DNA of 64,000 bases, taken from NCBI RefSeq assembly GCF_001623875.1, contig NZ_LWAE01000001.1, positions 1,178,001 through 1,242,000 of the forward strand, written 5' to 3'. Shown here in pieces: positions 51,637 through 60,892 of this stretch. This DNA comes from Clostridium magnum DSM 2767. Its GTDB lineage: Bacteria > Bacillota > Clostridia > Clostridiales > Clostridiaceae. The position numbers and the translations under genes were made by a program. Below the pieces are notes generated by a model. The model saw only the letters and a program-made list of their open reading frames with translations. It ran no database searches and was not told where the DNA came from. The stretch's first letter is position 1, and every line of letters begins with the position of its first letter.

Positions 51637-52734
51637 TTACACGTTAAATCTAAAGTTTACTATATCGCCGTCCTGCATAACGTATTCTTTTCCCTCAAGT
51701 CTGTAGTAGCCTTTTTCTTTAGCTGCTGCTTCTGAGCCTACTTCTACTAATTTGTCATAAGAAATGGTTTCAGCTCGGATAAATCCTTTTTCAATATCTG
51801 AATGAATTTTTCCAGCAGCTTGAGGTGCTTTTGTACCAATTCTTATAGTCCAAGCTCTTGCTTCTTGAGGTCCAACAGTTAGAAAACTCATAAGACCTAA
51901 AAGCTTATAGCTTGCATGAATTAACTTATCAAGGCCAGATTCCTCAAGTCCATATTCTTCAAGCATTTCTTTTTTCTCTTCTTCATCTAAAGTAGAGAGT
52001 TCTTCTTCGATTTTAGCAGAAATAACTACTACACCAGACTTTTCATTAGCTGCGAATTCCTTAACTTTTTTTACATAATCATTTTCTAGATTGCCGCTTA
52101 CTAAGTCGTCCTCAGAAATATTTGCTGCATATAATACTGGCTTTGTTGTAAGTAGAAAGAATCCATTAACAATAACTGTTTCTTCTTCAGTTAAGTCTAA
52201 AGTTCTTACTGGCTTTCCTTCTTCAAGGTGATTTTTAATTCTTATCATTAAATCATATTCAGCTTTTGCTTCCTTATTGCCACTTCTTGCAAGCTTGACA
52301 ACCTTTTCTATTCTTCTGTCCATAACCTCTATATCTGAGAATATAAGTTCAAGAGTTATAGTTTCAATATCACGAATAGGGTCGATAGTAGCATCTACGT
52401 GAACTATATTAGGGTCATCAAAGCATCTTACTACATGAACTATTGACTCAACTTCTCTTATGTGTGATAAGAATTTGTTTCCTAGTCCTTCTCCTTTGCT
52501 TGCACCTCTAACTAATCCTGCTATATCATAGAACTCAATAGCTGTAGGTATTTTCTTTTTTGAACCATATATTTGTTGAAGGACATCTAATCTTTTATCC
52601 GGAACACTAACTACTCCAACATTTGGTTCTATTGTACAGAAGGGATAGTTAGCTGATTCAGCTCCTGCTTGCGTTATAGCGTTAAATAAAGTACTTTTAC
52701 CTACATTAGGTAATCCTACAATTCCTAATTTCAT
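51637..52734 (-). CDS. ychF: Ribosome-binding ATPase YchF
   Basis: YchF is a universally conserved Obg-family P-loop protein that binds ribosomes and prefers ATP. The 365-residue protein has the G1 motif GLPNVGKST at 7-15, DIAGLVRGASKGEGLGNKFLSHIREV (G3), and YAANISEDD in the place of NKxD, followed by the C-terminal TGS-like domain ending GKEYVMQDGDIVNFRFNV. Length is typical. GAAAGGAA lies about 10 bases before the ATG. Confidence 0.96.
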   Translation of the reverse strand: MKLGIVGLPNVGKSTLFNAITQAGAESANYPFCTIEPNVGVVSVPDKRLDVLQQIYGSKKKIPTAIEFYDIAGLVRGASKGEGLGNKFLSHIREVESIVHVVRCFDDPNIVHVDATIDPIRDIETITLELIFSDIEVMDRRIEKVVKLARSGNKEAKAEYDLMIRIKNHLEEGKPVRTLDLTEEETVIVNGFFLLTTKPVLYAANISEDDLVSGNLENDYVKKVKEFAANEKSGVVVISAKIEEELSTLDEEEKKEMLEEYGLEESGLDKLIHASYKLLGLMSFLTVGPQEARAWTIRIGTKAPQAAGKIHSDIEKGFIRAETISYDKLVEVGSEAAAKEKGYYRLEGKEYVMQDGDIVNFRFNV

Positions 52735-52846
52735 TTATGTACATTCCTTTCATAATAACTTATATTTTCAAATTAAATCTATTAAATTATACTCTACAAA
52801 GCTAGCCATTTCAAGAAAAGCAGGAGATTTTATATATAAACAATTT

Positions 52847-52884
52847 TAGGCTAGCTCATGGCAAAGTACCTTAGAGCTAGCTTA
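52847..52884 (-). terminator. Hairpin after the 48-residue minus-strand gene
   Basis: TAGGCTAGCTC and GAGCTAGCTTA pair (one G-T) around a 16-base loop, and the minus strand then reads TAAAATTGTTTATATA. Confidence 0.6.
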
Positions 52885-52899
52885 AGATTGCTAATAGTA

Positions 52900-53046
52900 T
52901 TATTTACGACCTAAATACATTCCAACCATGATACCTCGGATAAAGCTAATTCCTATAATTCCGGCAATACACATTTTTTCACAGTTATTTAAACAATTCA
53001 TATGATGACGCTTAAACATGTACTTCATAGTTTTATGTCTCATCAT
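52900..53046 (-). CDS. 48-residue hypothetical protein
   Basis: A short frame with a good ribosome site (GAAAGGATG about eight bases before the first of two ATGs) encodes a basic, His/Met-rich start (MMRHKTMKYMFKRHHMN), a CxxxCxxxxC-like patch (CLNNCEKMC) and a hydrophobic end (IAGIIGISFIRGIMVGMYLG) that could cross or line the membrane. A terminator-like hairpin follows. It resembles small Clostridium membrane proteins of no known role. Coding is supported by ribosome site, composition and terminator only. Confidence 0.55.
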   Translation of the reverse strand: MMRHKTMKYMFKRHHMNCLNNCEKMCIAGIIGISFIRGIMVGMYLGRK

Positions 53047-53448
53047 TTTAAATCATCCTTTCCTATCTTAGTTATATATAATATGTAGCGTTAGTATGAA
53101 AATTTTGTCTGTTAGAAATTTTCATTCATGATTAGTGTTAAAAATTTAATATATTTTTATTAATAAAAGTTAAGGATATAGTGGTTATGGTTGGAGTATA
53201 ATCCATAAAAATACCTACATTAAAATTAGGCTTCTTACTTACATGTCTATGTAATTTTTACTAAGAAAAAACAGTCGTATTTAGGAGAGTTAAAGTTAAT
53301 TTAAATAGGACAAATTACAGAATATGAATAAATTTTACACTATTTGAGATAAATAGAACAACATAGCTGCTACATCCTAAAAGTATATCAGTCGATAAAG
53401 CTGGAAAAAACAATTTTAATAGACTTAAAAAAAATATTAAAAAAGCTT
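53047..53448. other. Gap before the mraZ promoter
   Basis: About 400 AT-rich bases with no credible frame. A perfect 9-bp hairpin, TGAAAATTT/AAATTTTCA (53097-53124), lies in the likely leader of the minus-strand gene. Nothing else was recognised. Confidence 0.5.
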
Positions 53449-53517
53449 TTTAAAAAGAGGAAATTTTATGTTATTATAGAATAAGTAATCTTAGTGGTTA
53501 AAAGTGGGGTAAAGTGG
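53449..53517 (+). promoter_or_regulatory. Promoter and MraZ-type operator of the division cluster
   Basis: TTTAAA (53449-53454) and TATTAT (53472-53477) with a 17-base spacer form a plausible promoter. Downstream GTGG occurs at 53494, 53504 and 53514, three direct repeats with an exact 10-base period. MraZ proteins bind short GTGG-containing direct repeats with this kind of spacing and repress their own operon, so this is a strong operator candidate. Confidence 0.7.
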
Positions 53518-53544
53518 AGTGAAATAACAAAATAGGGGGACAAT

Positions 53545-53973
53545 ATGTTTATTGGGGAGTATGAACATGCCTTAGATAGCAAAAATAGAATAATTGTTCC
53601 TTCGAAATTCAGAGAAGAGTTGGGAAATAAATTTATCCTCACAAAAGGTTTAGATGGTTGTTTATATGCATACCCCTTAAATGAGTGGCAATCGCTAGAA
53701 GAGAAATTAAAGAAACTCCCTTTAACTAATAAAAATGCAAGAGCTTTTGTAAGATTCTTCTTTTCAGGAGCTAATGAAATGGAATTGGATAAGCAATCTA
53801 GGACTTTAATTCCACAAAGTCTTTTAGAATATGCTGCGATAAAAAAGGAAATAGTAAGTATAGGTGTATCAAATAGAGTGGAGATATGGAGTAAAGAGAA
53901 CTGGGAAGAGTATAACAATTCAAATATAGATTTTGATGATATAGCGGAACAGATGAGTGAACTTGGAATATAA
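53545..53973 (+). CDS. mraZ: Transcriptional regulator MraZ
   Basis: MraZ is a ring-forming AbrB-type DNA-binding protein that controls the division and cell wall cluster. The 142-residue protein has two SpoVT/AbrB-like halves: [26 protein letters not shown] (about 2-27) and [23 protein letters not shown] (about 75-97), each with the DxxxR motif. AGGGGGAC precedes the ATG. Direct GTGG repeats in its promoter support autoregulation. Confidence 0.96.
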   Translation: MFIGEYEHALDSKNRIIVPSKFREELGNKFILTKGLDGCLYAYPLNEWQSLEEKLKKLPLTNKNARAFVRFFFSGANEMELDKQSRTLIPQSLLEYAAIKKEIVSIGVSNRVEIWSKENWEEYNNSNIDFDDIAEQMSELGI

Positions 53974-54150
53974 GAAAAATTGGAATAAAGAGCAATGAAT
54001 AGAGCACACATACTGATTATAGATTAGGAAACGAAGAAGTGTGGTAGAAATATAAGAAAAATTGGAGTAATAAGAAAATGAATGGAGTACACGTATTGAT
54101 AATAAATTAGGAAACAAGAAGTATGATAGAAAGATAAGAAAAATTGGAGG
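53970..54150 (+). repeat. 82-bp tandem repeat between mraZ and rsmH
   Basis: Two units of 82 bases (53970-54051 and 54052-54133) begin with ATAAGAAAAATTGGA and contain GAATRGAGYACACRTAYTGAT and TTAGGAAACRAAGAAGTRTG; a third partial unit (54134-54150) carries the rsmH ribosome site. The first unit begins at the mraZ stop codon. Confidence 0.85.
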
Positions 54151-54159
54151 AAGTAAGAT

Positions 54160-55089
54160 ATGGAGTTTAAACATGTATCAGTTTTATTAGGTGAGTGTAT
54201 AGAAGCATTGAATATAAAGGAAGATGGAATATATGTAGACTGTACCCTTGGAGGCGGGGGCCATTCCTATGAGATAGCTAAAAGGTTATCTAATAATGGA
54301 AGACTAATAGGAATTGATCAAGACACAGCTGCCTTGAGTGCAGCAAAGGAAAGATTAAAAGAATTTAATAATGTAACTTATGTCCATAATAATTTTTATA
54401 ATATAGATTCAATATTAAAGGATTTAAATATAGATAAAGTAGATGGAATATTAATGGATCTAGGAGTATCATCATATCAACTAGATGAAGCTGAAAGAGG
54501 ATTTAGTTATATGAAGGATGCGCCACTGGATATGAGAATGAATAGAGAAAGCGATCTTTCAGCCTATGATGTAGTTAATACTTATAGTGAAGAGCAGCTT
54601 TTTAAAATAATAAAAGAATATGGTGAAGACAATTTTGCTAAAAGGATAGCTAAATTTATAGTAGAAAGAAGGGGGAATGAAGGTATAAAAACTACTGGAG
54701 AACTTGTAGATATAGTAAGAGCTGCTATACCAGCAAGGTTTCAAAAAGATGGTCATCCAGCAAAAAGGACTTTTCAGGCTATAAGAATAGAGGTCAACAA
54801 AGAACTTGAAATACTAAATAAAGCAGTAGAAGATAGTGTAAACCATCTCAATTCTGCAGGAAGAATAGCAATTATAACATTTCATTCATTAGAAGATAGA
54901 AAAATAAAAGTGAAATTTAAGGAATTAGAAAATCCATGTAAGTGTCCATCAGATTTTCCAATTTGCGTATGTGAGAAAAAACCTACAATTAAAATTGTAA
55001 GTAGAAAGCCAATAGAGCCCTCTGAGGAGGAAAGAGAAAACAATTCAAGAAGTAGAAGTGCAAAGCTTAGGGTAGCTGAGAAAATTTAG
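54160..55089 (+). CDS. rsmH: 16S rRNA (cytosine-1402-N4) methyltransferase RsmH
   Basis: RsmH (MraW) methylates the N4 of C1402 in 16S rRNA using S-adenosylmethionine. The 309-residue protein opens [18 protein letters not shown], has the SAM motif [11 protein letters not shown] at 26-36, [23 protein letters not shown] near 96-118, MRMNRE, and the C-terminal [10 protein letters not shown] and [14 protein letters not shown] motifs. TTGGAGGAAG precedes the ATG. It lies second in the cluster, after the 82-bp tandem repeats. Confidence 0.96.
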   Translation: MEFKHVSVLLGECIEALNIKEDGIYVDCTLGGGGHSYEIAKRLSNNGRLIGIDQDTAALSAAKERLKEFNNVTYVHNNFYNIDSILKDLNIDKVDGILMDLGVSSYQLDEAERGFSYMKDAPLDMRMNRESDLSAYDVVNTYSEEQLFKIIKEYGEDNFAKRIAKFIVERRGNEGIKTTGELVDIVRAAIPARFQKDGHPAKRTFQAIRIEVNKELEILNKAVEDSVNHLNSAGRIAIITFHSLEDRKIKVKFKELENPCKCPSDFPICVCEKKPTIKIVSRKPIEPSEEERENNSRSRSAKLRVAEKI

Positions 55090-55116
55090 TTCTAAAAATT
55101 GTGTGGGGTGAATAAA

Positions 55117-55611
55117 GTGATAGTGGTAAATGAAAATAGTGTTATACGCGGTAATACTGTTCTTAAACCTAATTATAATCCTTATGAAGATGACCAATTA
55201 CAAAGAGAAGAGGAAAGAGAAAGAAAACTAAAACAGAATAAACAAAGAAACAGAAGAGTAAAAAGTAAGGTTAAAGTTATGAGAAATATTATTTTTACAT
55301 TTATTACGGGACTTACACTTGTGGGAAGATATTGTATTATATATGACATGCAAAGAGAGTTAAATTCAGTAAGATCCAGTATAAGTGTAATAAATAAGGA
55401 AAATGAAAATTTGAAAGTTGAACTAGTTAAATATAATAATTTGCAAATGATAGAAGAAACCGCGATAAATAAACTTAAGATGATAAAGCCTGATAAAAGT
55501 GGGGCAATATACACAAACTTAAGTAAAGAAGTTATACAATCTAGAGAACAGAAAAAGGAAATAGAAGCACAACAGAACATTTGGAATAGATTAAGAAAAA
55601 TACTATTTTAG
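55117..55611 (+). CDS. ftsL: FtsL-like cell division protein
   Basis: The 164-residue protein has a charged cytosolic region (1-54, many Arg, Lys and Glu), one membrane span (about 55-75), and an outer coiled coil (about 77-125: MQRELNSVRSSISVINKENENLKVELVKYNN), the plan of FtsL in the divisome with FtsB/DivIC and FtsQ. Sequence similarity in this family is low; position between rsmH and the transpeptidase supports it. The GTG at 55117 follows GTGGGGTG by seven bases; the in-frame TTG at 55099 lies before that site. Confidence 0.82.
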   Translation: MIVVNENSVIRGNTVLKPNYNPYEDDQLQREEERERKLKQNKQRNRRVKSKVKVMRNIIFTFITGLTLVGRYCIIYDMQRELNSVRSSISVINKENENLKVELVKYNNLQMIEETAINKLKMIKPDKSGAIYTNLSKEVIQSREQKKEIEAQQNIWNRLRKILF

Positions 55612-55716
55612 ATAAAAAAGTCTCATAAGGATTTGGATATACTATAGGATGAAGTAGAAATTAACTTGCTTTAATTATATTGATATTTACAGTAATGTTT
55701 AACGGAGGTAAACAGG

Positions 55717-57906
55717 TTGGCTAAAAAGGAATACAGGGATACAGTTATCATTAGAAAAAGAATGATAGTTATTTTCAGTTTTCTTTTCCTTACGTTTTGC
55801 GTACTATTTAGCAGGATGTTTTACATAATGGTATACCAATCCCCAAAATTAAAATCCTTGGCAATTGATCAGTGGACAAGCGAAGTAAAAATTGATGCCA
55901 AAAGAGGAAGAATCCTTGATAGAAATGGACATGAATTGGCTGTTAGTGCAAATGTGTATAGAGTAGATTTGGACATGAATACTCTAAGAGATACAATGAA
56001 AGAAAAGAATTTATCACTAGATCAAGTGGCGGAAAAGCTTGCTGGAGCTTTATCAATGGATAAGGCAGAAGTATCAAAAACTTTAAGTAAAACACTGCCA
56101 GGAGGACTTCCAATTGGATCTGCTACATTAAAAAGAAGAATTGAAAAGGATGCAGCAGATAAAATTAGAGATTTAAATTTAAATGGAGTCTTAGTATCGG
56201 CGGATACTAAAAGATATTATCCTAATGATAATTTTTTGGCACATGTACTTGGGCATACTAACTCAGATGGAAATGGACTTACGGGAGTAGAGCTTTACTA
56301 TAATAAGGAGTTATCAGGTACTCCAGGTGTTAGAATAGCAGAAACTGATAGAAAGAGTAAAGATCTGCCATACACCATATCAGAATACTCAAAGCCTGTA
56401 GACGGAAGAGATGTAATTCTAACTATAGATGAAATGATTCAGCATTTTGCTGAAAAGGCGGCAGACCAAGCTTTAAAGGATAATAAAGCAAAAGCAGTTT
56501 CAATAATTGCTATGGACCCTACAAATGGCGAAATACTTGCGATGGTAAATAAACCGGACTATAACCCAAATGATCCTTGGATAAAAGGAGTATCCTACGA
56601 GGAGCTTCAAAAGAGTTGGAGAAATAGAACTGTAAGTGATACCTTTGAACCAGGATCTATATTTAAGGTAATAACAGCAACAGCGGCTCTTGAAGAAGGG
56701 GTTGTTTCCGAAAGTGATAAGTTTATATGCACAGGAAGTTTTACAATAGGAAATAAGATAATTCACTGCTGGAAAACTTCAGGACATGGAGAACAAAATT
56801 TTATAGAAATACTAAAGAATTCATGTAATGCGGGTTTTGCTGCAGTTGGAAAGAAAGTAGGTAAGGAAAATCTATATAAATATATAAAAAAGTTTGGTTT
56901 GGGTGAAAAGACAGGAATAGATTTACCAGGAGAAGCAAAGGGGATTATTAAGAAACCAGAAAATATAAGTGAGATTGATTTAGCTACTATATCCTTTGGT
57001 CAAGCTAATACTGTGTCAGGAATTCAGTTTTTAACAGCCTTCAATGCGATAGCTAATGGGGGATCTCTAATAAAACCTCATGTTATGAAAGAAATAGCTC
57101 ATTATGATGAAAGTAAAAATGTTGAGATAACAGATCAGAAATTTGATATATCGGTCAATAATATTAAAAAGGTATTAGATTCAGATAAATTAGCACAATT
57201 AAGAGGATATTTGGAAAAGGTTGTTTCTGAAGGTGGAGGTAAAAAGGCATTTATAGAAGGCTATCATATAGCCGGAAAAACAGGAACAGCACAAAAGGCA
57301 GGAGTTGGAGGATATCAACAAGGAAAGTATGTAGCATCTTTTGTAGGTATGGCACCAGCTAATGACCCAAAAGTAACTCTTTTTGTATCAATAGATGAAC
57401 CGGATCCATCTAACTACTATGCTGGTCAAATATCTGCTCCAGTGGCGCAACAGGTCTTTAATGATGTTTTCAATTATCTGGCTATGAAAAGCGATGCCAG
57501 CAGCAGTGATATAGCTAGAAGCATGCTTAAAGATGTGGTTGTGCCAGATGTAAGAGGTATGAAAAAGGCTGATGCGGAAAAGGTATTAAAGGAGCAACAC
57601 TTGGAGGCAGAATCAGATGCTAATGGTGAGTATATTGTAGATATGAATCCCAAACCAGGGTATACCGTTAAAGAAGGAAGTAAAATTGTACTTTACACAG
57701 GTACTACACCAACTTATAATAAAGTAGTGGCTGTTCCAGATGTTACTGGATTAAGCCCTGAAAGAGCAGTAGCAGTATTTAATAGTGTAGGGCTAAAAGC
57801 GGAATTTGACGGGAACGGAATGATATCTGATCAAAGTGTCGAAGTAGGAAAAGAAGTAGAAAAAGGTACGGTTATAACCCTTCACACAGAAGAAATAGGA
57901 GACTAA
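55717..57906 (+). CDS. spoVD: PASTA-domain penicillin-binding transpeptidase (SpoVD/PbpB type)
   Basis: This class B penicillin-binding protein cross-links peptidoglycan at the septum or in the spore cortex. The 729-residue protein has an N-terminal membrane span (about 14-35), the PBP dimerisation domain, and a transpeptidase domain with S314-x-x-K317 in EPGSIFK, S369-C-N371, and K521-T-G in AGKTGTAQ. Two PASTA domains end it (about 605-660 and 670-727). It starts at TTG after GGAGG. With only one such gene here, it could serve as septal PbpB, sporulation SpoVD or both. Confidence 0.9.
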   Translation: MAKKEYRDTVIIRKRMIVIFSFLFLTFCVLFSRMFYIMVYQSPKLKSLAIDQWTSEVKIDAKRGRILDRNGHELAVSANVYRVDLDMNTLRDTMKEKNLSLDQVAEKLAGALSMDKAEVSKTLSKTLPGGLPIGSATLKRRIEKDAADKIRDLNLNGVLVSADTKRYYPNDNFLAHVLGHTNSDGNGLTGVELYYNKELSGTPGVRIAETDRKSKDLPYTISEYSKPVDGRDVILTIDEMIQHFAEKAADQALKDNKAKAVSIIAMDPTNGEILAMVNKPDYNPNDPWIKGVSYEELQKSWRNRTVSDTFEPGSIFKVITATAALEEGVVSESDKFICTGSFTIGNKIIHCWKTSGHGEQNFIEILKNSCNAGFAAVGKKVGKENLYKYIKKFGLGEKTGIDLPGEAKGIIKKPENISEIDLATISFGQANTVSGIQFLTAFNAIANGGSLIKPHVMKEIAHYDESKNVEITDQKFDISVNNIKKVLDSDKLAQLRGYLEKVVSEGGGKKAFIEGYHIAGKTGTAQKAGVGGYQQGKYVASFVGMAPANDPKVTLFVSIDEPDPSNYYAGQISAPVAQQVFNDVFNYLAMKSDASSSDIARSMLKDVVVPDVRGMKKADAEKVLKEQHLEAESDANGEYIVDMNPKPGYTVKEGSKIVLYTGTTPTYNKVVAVPDVTGLSPERAVAVFNSVGLKAEFDGNGMISDQSVEVGKEVEKGTVITLHTEEIGD

Positions 57907-57913
57907 ATTTTAG

Positions 57914-57954
57914 GCATGCAATACATATAGAAGAATTCTATATGTGCTGCATGC
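57914..57954 (+). terminator. Hairpin between the transpeptidase and murE
   Basis: GCATGCA...ACATATAGAA pairs with TTCTATATGT...TGCATGC around GAA or so. No T tract follows, so it may slow but not end transcription. Confidence 0.5.
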
Positions 57955-57986
57955 TAATGCTATGTTAAAGTAAAGGAGTTGAGTTT

Positions 57987-59432
57987 ATGAAACTAAAAGA
58001 AATCATGAAGCAAATAGACTATACAATTATTAAAGGAAATGATGATTTAGAGATAAGGGAAATACAGTATGACTCAAGGGAAGTTAAGAAGGGCGATTTG
58101 TTTGTTTGTATAGAAGGATATAATACAGATGGTCATAAATATATAGATAGTGCAGTTAAGAATGGAGCTTCTGTTGTTATCTGTGGTAAGGATATTGAAA
58201 ACCTTCCAGAGTGTACTGTGATAAAAGTTGAAGATAGCAGAAAAGTATTGGCGTTGGCTTCAGCTAATTACTATAACAGACCGGCAGATAAGCTTAAGGT
58301 TATAGGGATAACAGGCACCAATGGAAAAACTACCTCTACGTTTATGATGAAATCAATATTGGAAACAGCAGGCTATAAGGTAGGGCTTGTTGGAACTATA
58401 GCAAATTATATTGGGGATAAAAAAATACCATCTCACAGAACTACACCGGAATCCTTAGAATTGCAAAAGCTATTTAAAGAGATGGTTGATGCTGGTGTGG
58501 AGTATTGTGTAATGGAGGTATCCTCTCACTCTTTATATCTTCATAGAGCTTATGGGGTTAAGTTTTCTCAGGCAATATTTACAAACTTAACAAGAGATCA
58601 CTTGGATTTTCATAAAACTTTTGAAAACTACTATGATGCAAAGCTTATGTTATTTAAAAATACATTAAACTCAATTGTAAATATAGATGATGAATATGGA
58701 GAAAAAGTCTATAGTGATGCATTAGGAAGCAAAATTTCTTACTCAATAGATAAAACTTCTGATTTAAAGGGAAGTGACTTACATATGCATTCTAGAGGTG
58801 TTGATTTTAATATAACATATGATAATCAGACTGAGCATATAAATTTAAATATACCAGGTAAATATAATGTAATGAATGCACTAGGAAGTGCAGGGGCATG
58901 TTTAAAAGAAGGGATATCTCTTAAAGTGGTAAAACAAGGATTAGAGAACATGCTTTGTGTACCAGGAAGGTGTGAAATAGTAACAAAAGATTATAATTTA
59001 GGCTATGAAGTTATAGTTGATTATGCACATACTCCAGATGGATTAGAAAACATATTGAAAACTGCTAGAGAATTTACAAAAGGAAGACTAATAAGTGTAT
59101 TTGGATGTGGAGGAGACAGGGATAATACGAAGAGACCTATTATGGGTAAGATAGGCACAGAATTAAGTGATTTAGCTGTAATTACATCAGATAATCCTAG
59201 AACTGAAGACCCAATGTCAATAATAAATGAAATAATTACAGGAGTAGAAAAAGATAATTATACGATGGTAGAGAACAGAAGAGAAGCTATTAAAAAAGCA
59301 ATGGAAATGGCTAAAAAAGATGATATTATAGTTGTAGCAGGAAAAGGCCATGAAGATTACCAAGTTTTAAAGGATAAAACAATACATTTTGATGAAAGAG
59401 AAATTATTGCTGAAATAGTTAAAGAGTTATAG
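57987..59432 (+). CDS. murE: UDP-MurNAc-L-Ala-D-Glu:meso-diaminopimelate ligase MurE
   Basis: MurE adds the third amino acid to the peptidoglycan precursor in the cytosol. The 481-residue protein has the substrate segment [26 protein letters not shown], the ATP loop GTNGKTT at 110-116, [17 protein letters not shown], and the C-terminal [15 protein letters not shown] and DNPRTEDP motifs. DNPR marks meso-diaminopimelate enzymes, so the wall is of that type. AAAGGAG precedes the ATG. Confidence 0.96.
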   Translation: MKLKEIMKQIDYTIIKGNDDLEIREIQYDSREVKKGDLFVCIEGYNTDGHKYIDSAVKNGASVVICGKDIENLPECTVIKVEDSRKVLALASANYYNRPADKLKVIGITGTNGKTTSTFMMKSILETAGYKVGLVGTIANYIGDKKIPSHRTTPESLELQKLFKEMVDAGVEYCVMEVSSHSLYLHRAYGVKFSQAIFTNLTRDHLDFHKTFENYYDAKLMLFKNTLNSIVNIDDEYGEKVYSDALGSKISYSIDKTSDLKGSDLHMHSRGVDFNITYDNQTEHINLNIPGKYNVMNALGSAGACLKEGISLKVVKQGLENMLCVPGRCEIVTKDYNLGYEVIVDYAHTPDGLENILKTAREFTKGRLISVFGCGGDRDNTKRPIMGKIGTELSDLAVITSDNPRTEDPMSIINEIITGVEKDNYTMVENRREAIKKAMEMAKKDDIIVVAGKGHEDYQVLKDKTIHFDEREIIAEIVKEL

Positions 59433-59450
59433 GAAGGAGGTTGTTTTTAG

Positions 59451-60851
59451 TTGGAACACATGACACTGGATGAAATAGTTAAGGCAGTACAAGGGGAAAT
59501 TGTAATTCCAGGTAAGTTTACTGGATTTAATTTAGTAAGCACTGATACTAGAAAGATAGAAAAAGGTAATATTTTTATTGCACTTAAAGGTGAAAAGTTC
59601 GATGCAAATGATTATATAGAGGAAGCCAGTAGTAAGGGAGCAGCAATATGTATTGTTGATCAAATTAAATATAATTCAGAAGAGATTCAAAAAGATACTA
59701 CTATTATTAAAGTTGAAGATACAGGGAAGGCGTTATTAGATTTAGCAGAATTCTATAGAAGCAAGCTAAATTTAAAAGTAGTTGCCATTACTGGGTCTAC
59801 AGGAAAAACATCCACTAAAGATTTAGTAGCGGCTGCTCTTAGTTCCAAATATAAGGTTTTTAAGACAGAGGGAAATTTTAATAATCAGATAGGACTTCCT
59901 TTAATGATTTTTAAACTAGATAATAATTATGATATTGCTGTTTTAGAAATGGGAATGAATAATTTAGATGAAATTCATTCCATGGCAAAGGCAGCAAGGC
60001 CAGATATTGCTTTAATCACAAATGTAGGAACAGCTCATATAGGAATGCTTGGAAGCAGAGAAAATATATTAAAAGCAAAGCTTGAAATAACAGATTTTTT
60101 TGATCATAAAAGTATATTGGTGATAAATACAGATAATGATCTACTTTCTACGGTTAAAACTGATAAATTCAAAATTGTTAAAACAGCTGTTGATAATGAT
60201 GTGGAATTTAAGGCTGAGGACATAGAACTAGGAGAGGCTTCTGTGGATTTTACTTTGAGAGAGAATGGGCATAACACTGGAGAAAAATTTCATGCAGATG
60301 TTCCAGGAAAACATACTATATATAATTCACTATTAGCTATAGCTTGTGGTAAGGTTCTAGGTATTGAGAATAAAGATATAATTCAAGGATTAAAGAACTT
60401 ACAAACTACAGCAATGAGATTAGACATAATTAAAGGAAGTAAGTTCAATATAATTGATGACTGCTATAATGCAAATACTGAGTCTATGAGAGCGGCTATA
60501 GAGGTTCTTAAAAATATAAACTCTAATAGAAGAGTTGTAGTACTTGGAACTATGGGGGAACAAGGCAAAATAGCTTTTGAGGCACATAGAGCTGTAGGAA
60601 AGTATGCTGCAGAAAATGGAGTAGACTTGTTAATAACACTAGGCGAATTTAATAATGCATACGAAGAAGGCTTTAAGCTTGGTTTAACTAATAAATTCAA
60701 AAGTGAATTTAAGGCTTTCGATGACTACGATAAAGCAGTGGATTATCTTTTAAATGAATATCTAAAATCTGGTGATACAGTTTTAGTAAAGGCATCAAGG
60801 GCTGAAAAGTTCGAAAAAATAGTAGATAAACTAAAGAAGAATAACGGATAA
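59451..60851 (+). CDS. murF: UDP-MurNAc-tripeptide--D-Ala-D-Ala ligase MurF
   Basis: MurF adds D-Ala-D-Ala to complete the pentapeptide precursor. The 466-residue protein has STDTRKIEKGNIFIALKGEKFDANDYI, the ATP loop GSTGKTSTKD near 119-128, EGNFNNQIGLPL, ILEMGMNNLDEI, NVGTAHIGMLGSRENI, DDCYNANTESMRAAIEVL and a closing VLVKASRAEKFEKIV. It starts at TTG, 10 bases after GGAAGGAGG; an ATG three codons later is too far from that site. It follows murE by 18 bases. Confidence 0.96.
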   Translation: MEHMTLDEIVKAVQGEIVIPGKFTGFNLVSTDTRKIEKGNIFIALKGEKFDANDYIEEASSKGAAICIVDQIKYNSEEIQKDTTIIKVEDTGKALLDLAEFYRSKLNLKVVAITGSTGKTSTKDLVAAALSSKYKVFKTEGNFNNQIGLPLMIFKLDNNYDIAVLEMGMNNLDEIHSMAKAARPDIALITNVGTAHIGMLGSRENILKAKLEITDFFDHKSILVINTDNDLLSTVKTDKFKIVKTAVDNDVEFKAEDIELGEASVDFTLRENGHNTGEKFHADVPGKHTIYNSLLAIACGKVLGIENKDIIQGLKNLQTTAMRLDIIKGSKFNIIDDCYNANTESMRAAIEVLKNINSNRRVVVLGTMGEQGKIAFEAHRAVGKYAAENGVDLLITLGEFNNAYEEGFKLGLTNKFKSEFKAFDDYDKAVDYLLNEYLKSGDTVLVKASRAEKFEKIVDKLKKNNG

Positions 60852-60864
60852 GGGGAGGTGAAGA

Positions 60865-60882
60865 CGCTCTAATCTTAGAGCG
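60865..60882 (+). promoter_or_regulatory. Hairpin between the mraY Shine-Dalgarno and its ATG
   Basis: CGCTCTAA-TC-TTAGAGCG is a perfect 8-bp hairpin. The only good ribosome site, AGGGGAGGTG (60851-60860), is 32 bases before the ATG, and folding out the 18-base hairpin cuts the gap to about 14. An in-frame TAA bars upstream starts. Confidence 0.55.
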
Positions 60883-60892
60883 ATAACGTATA

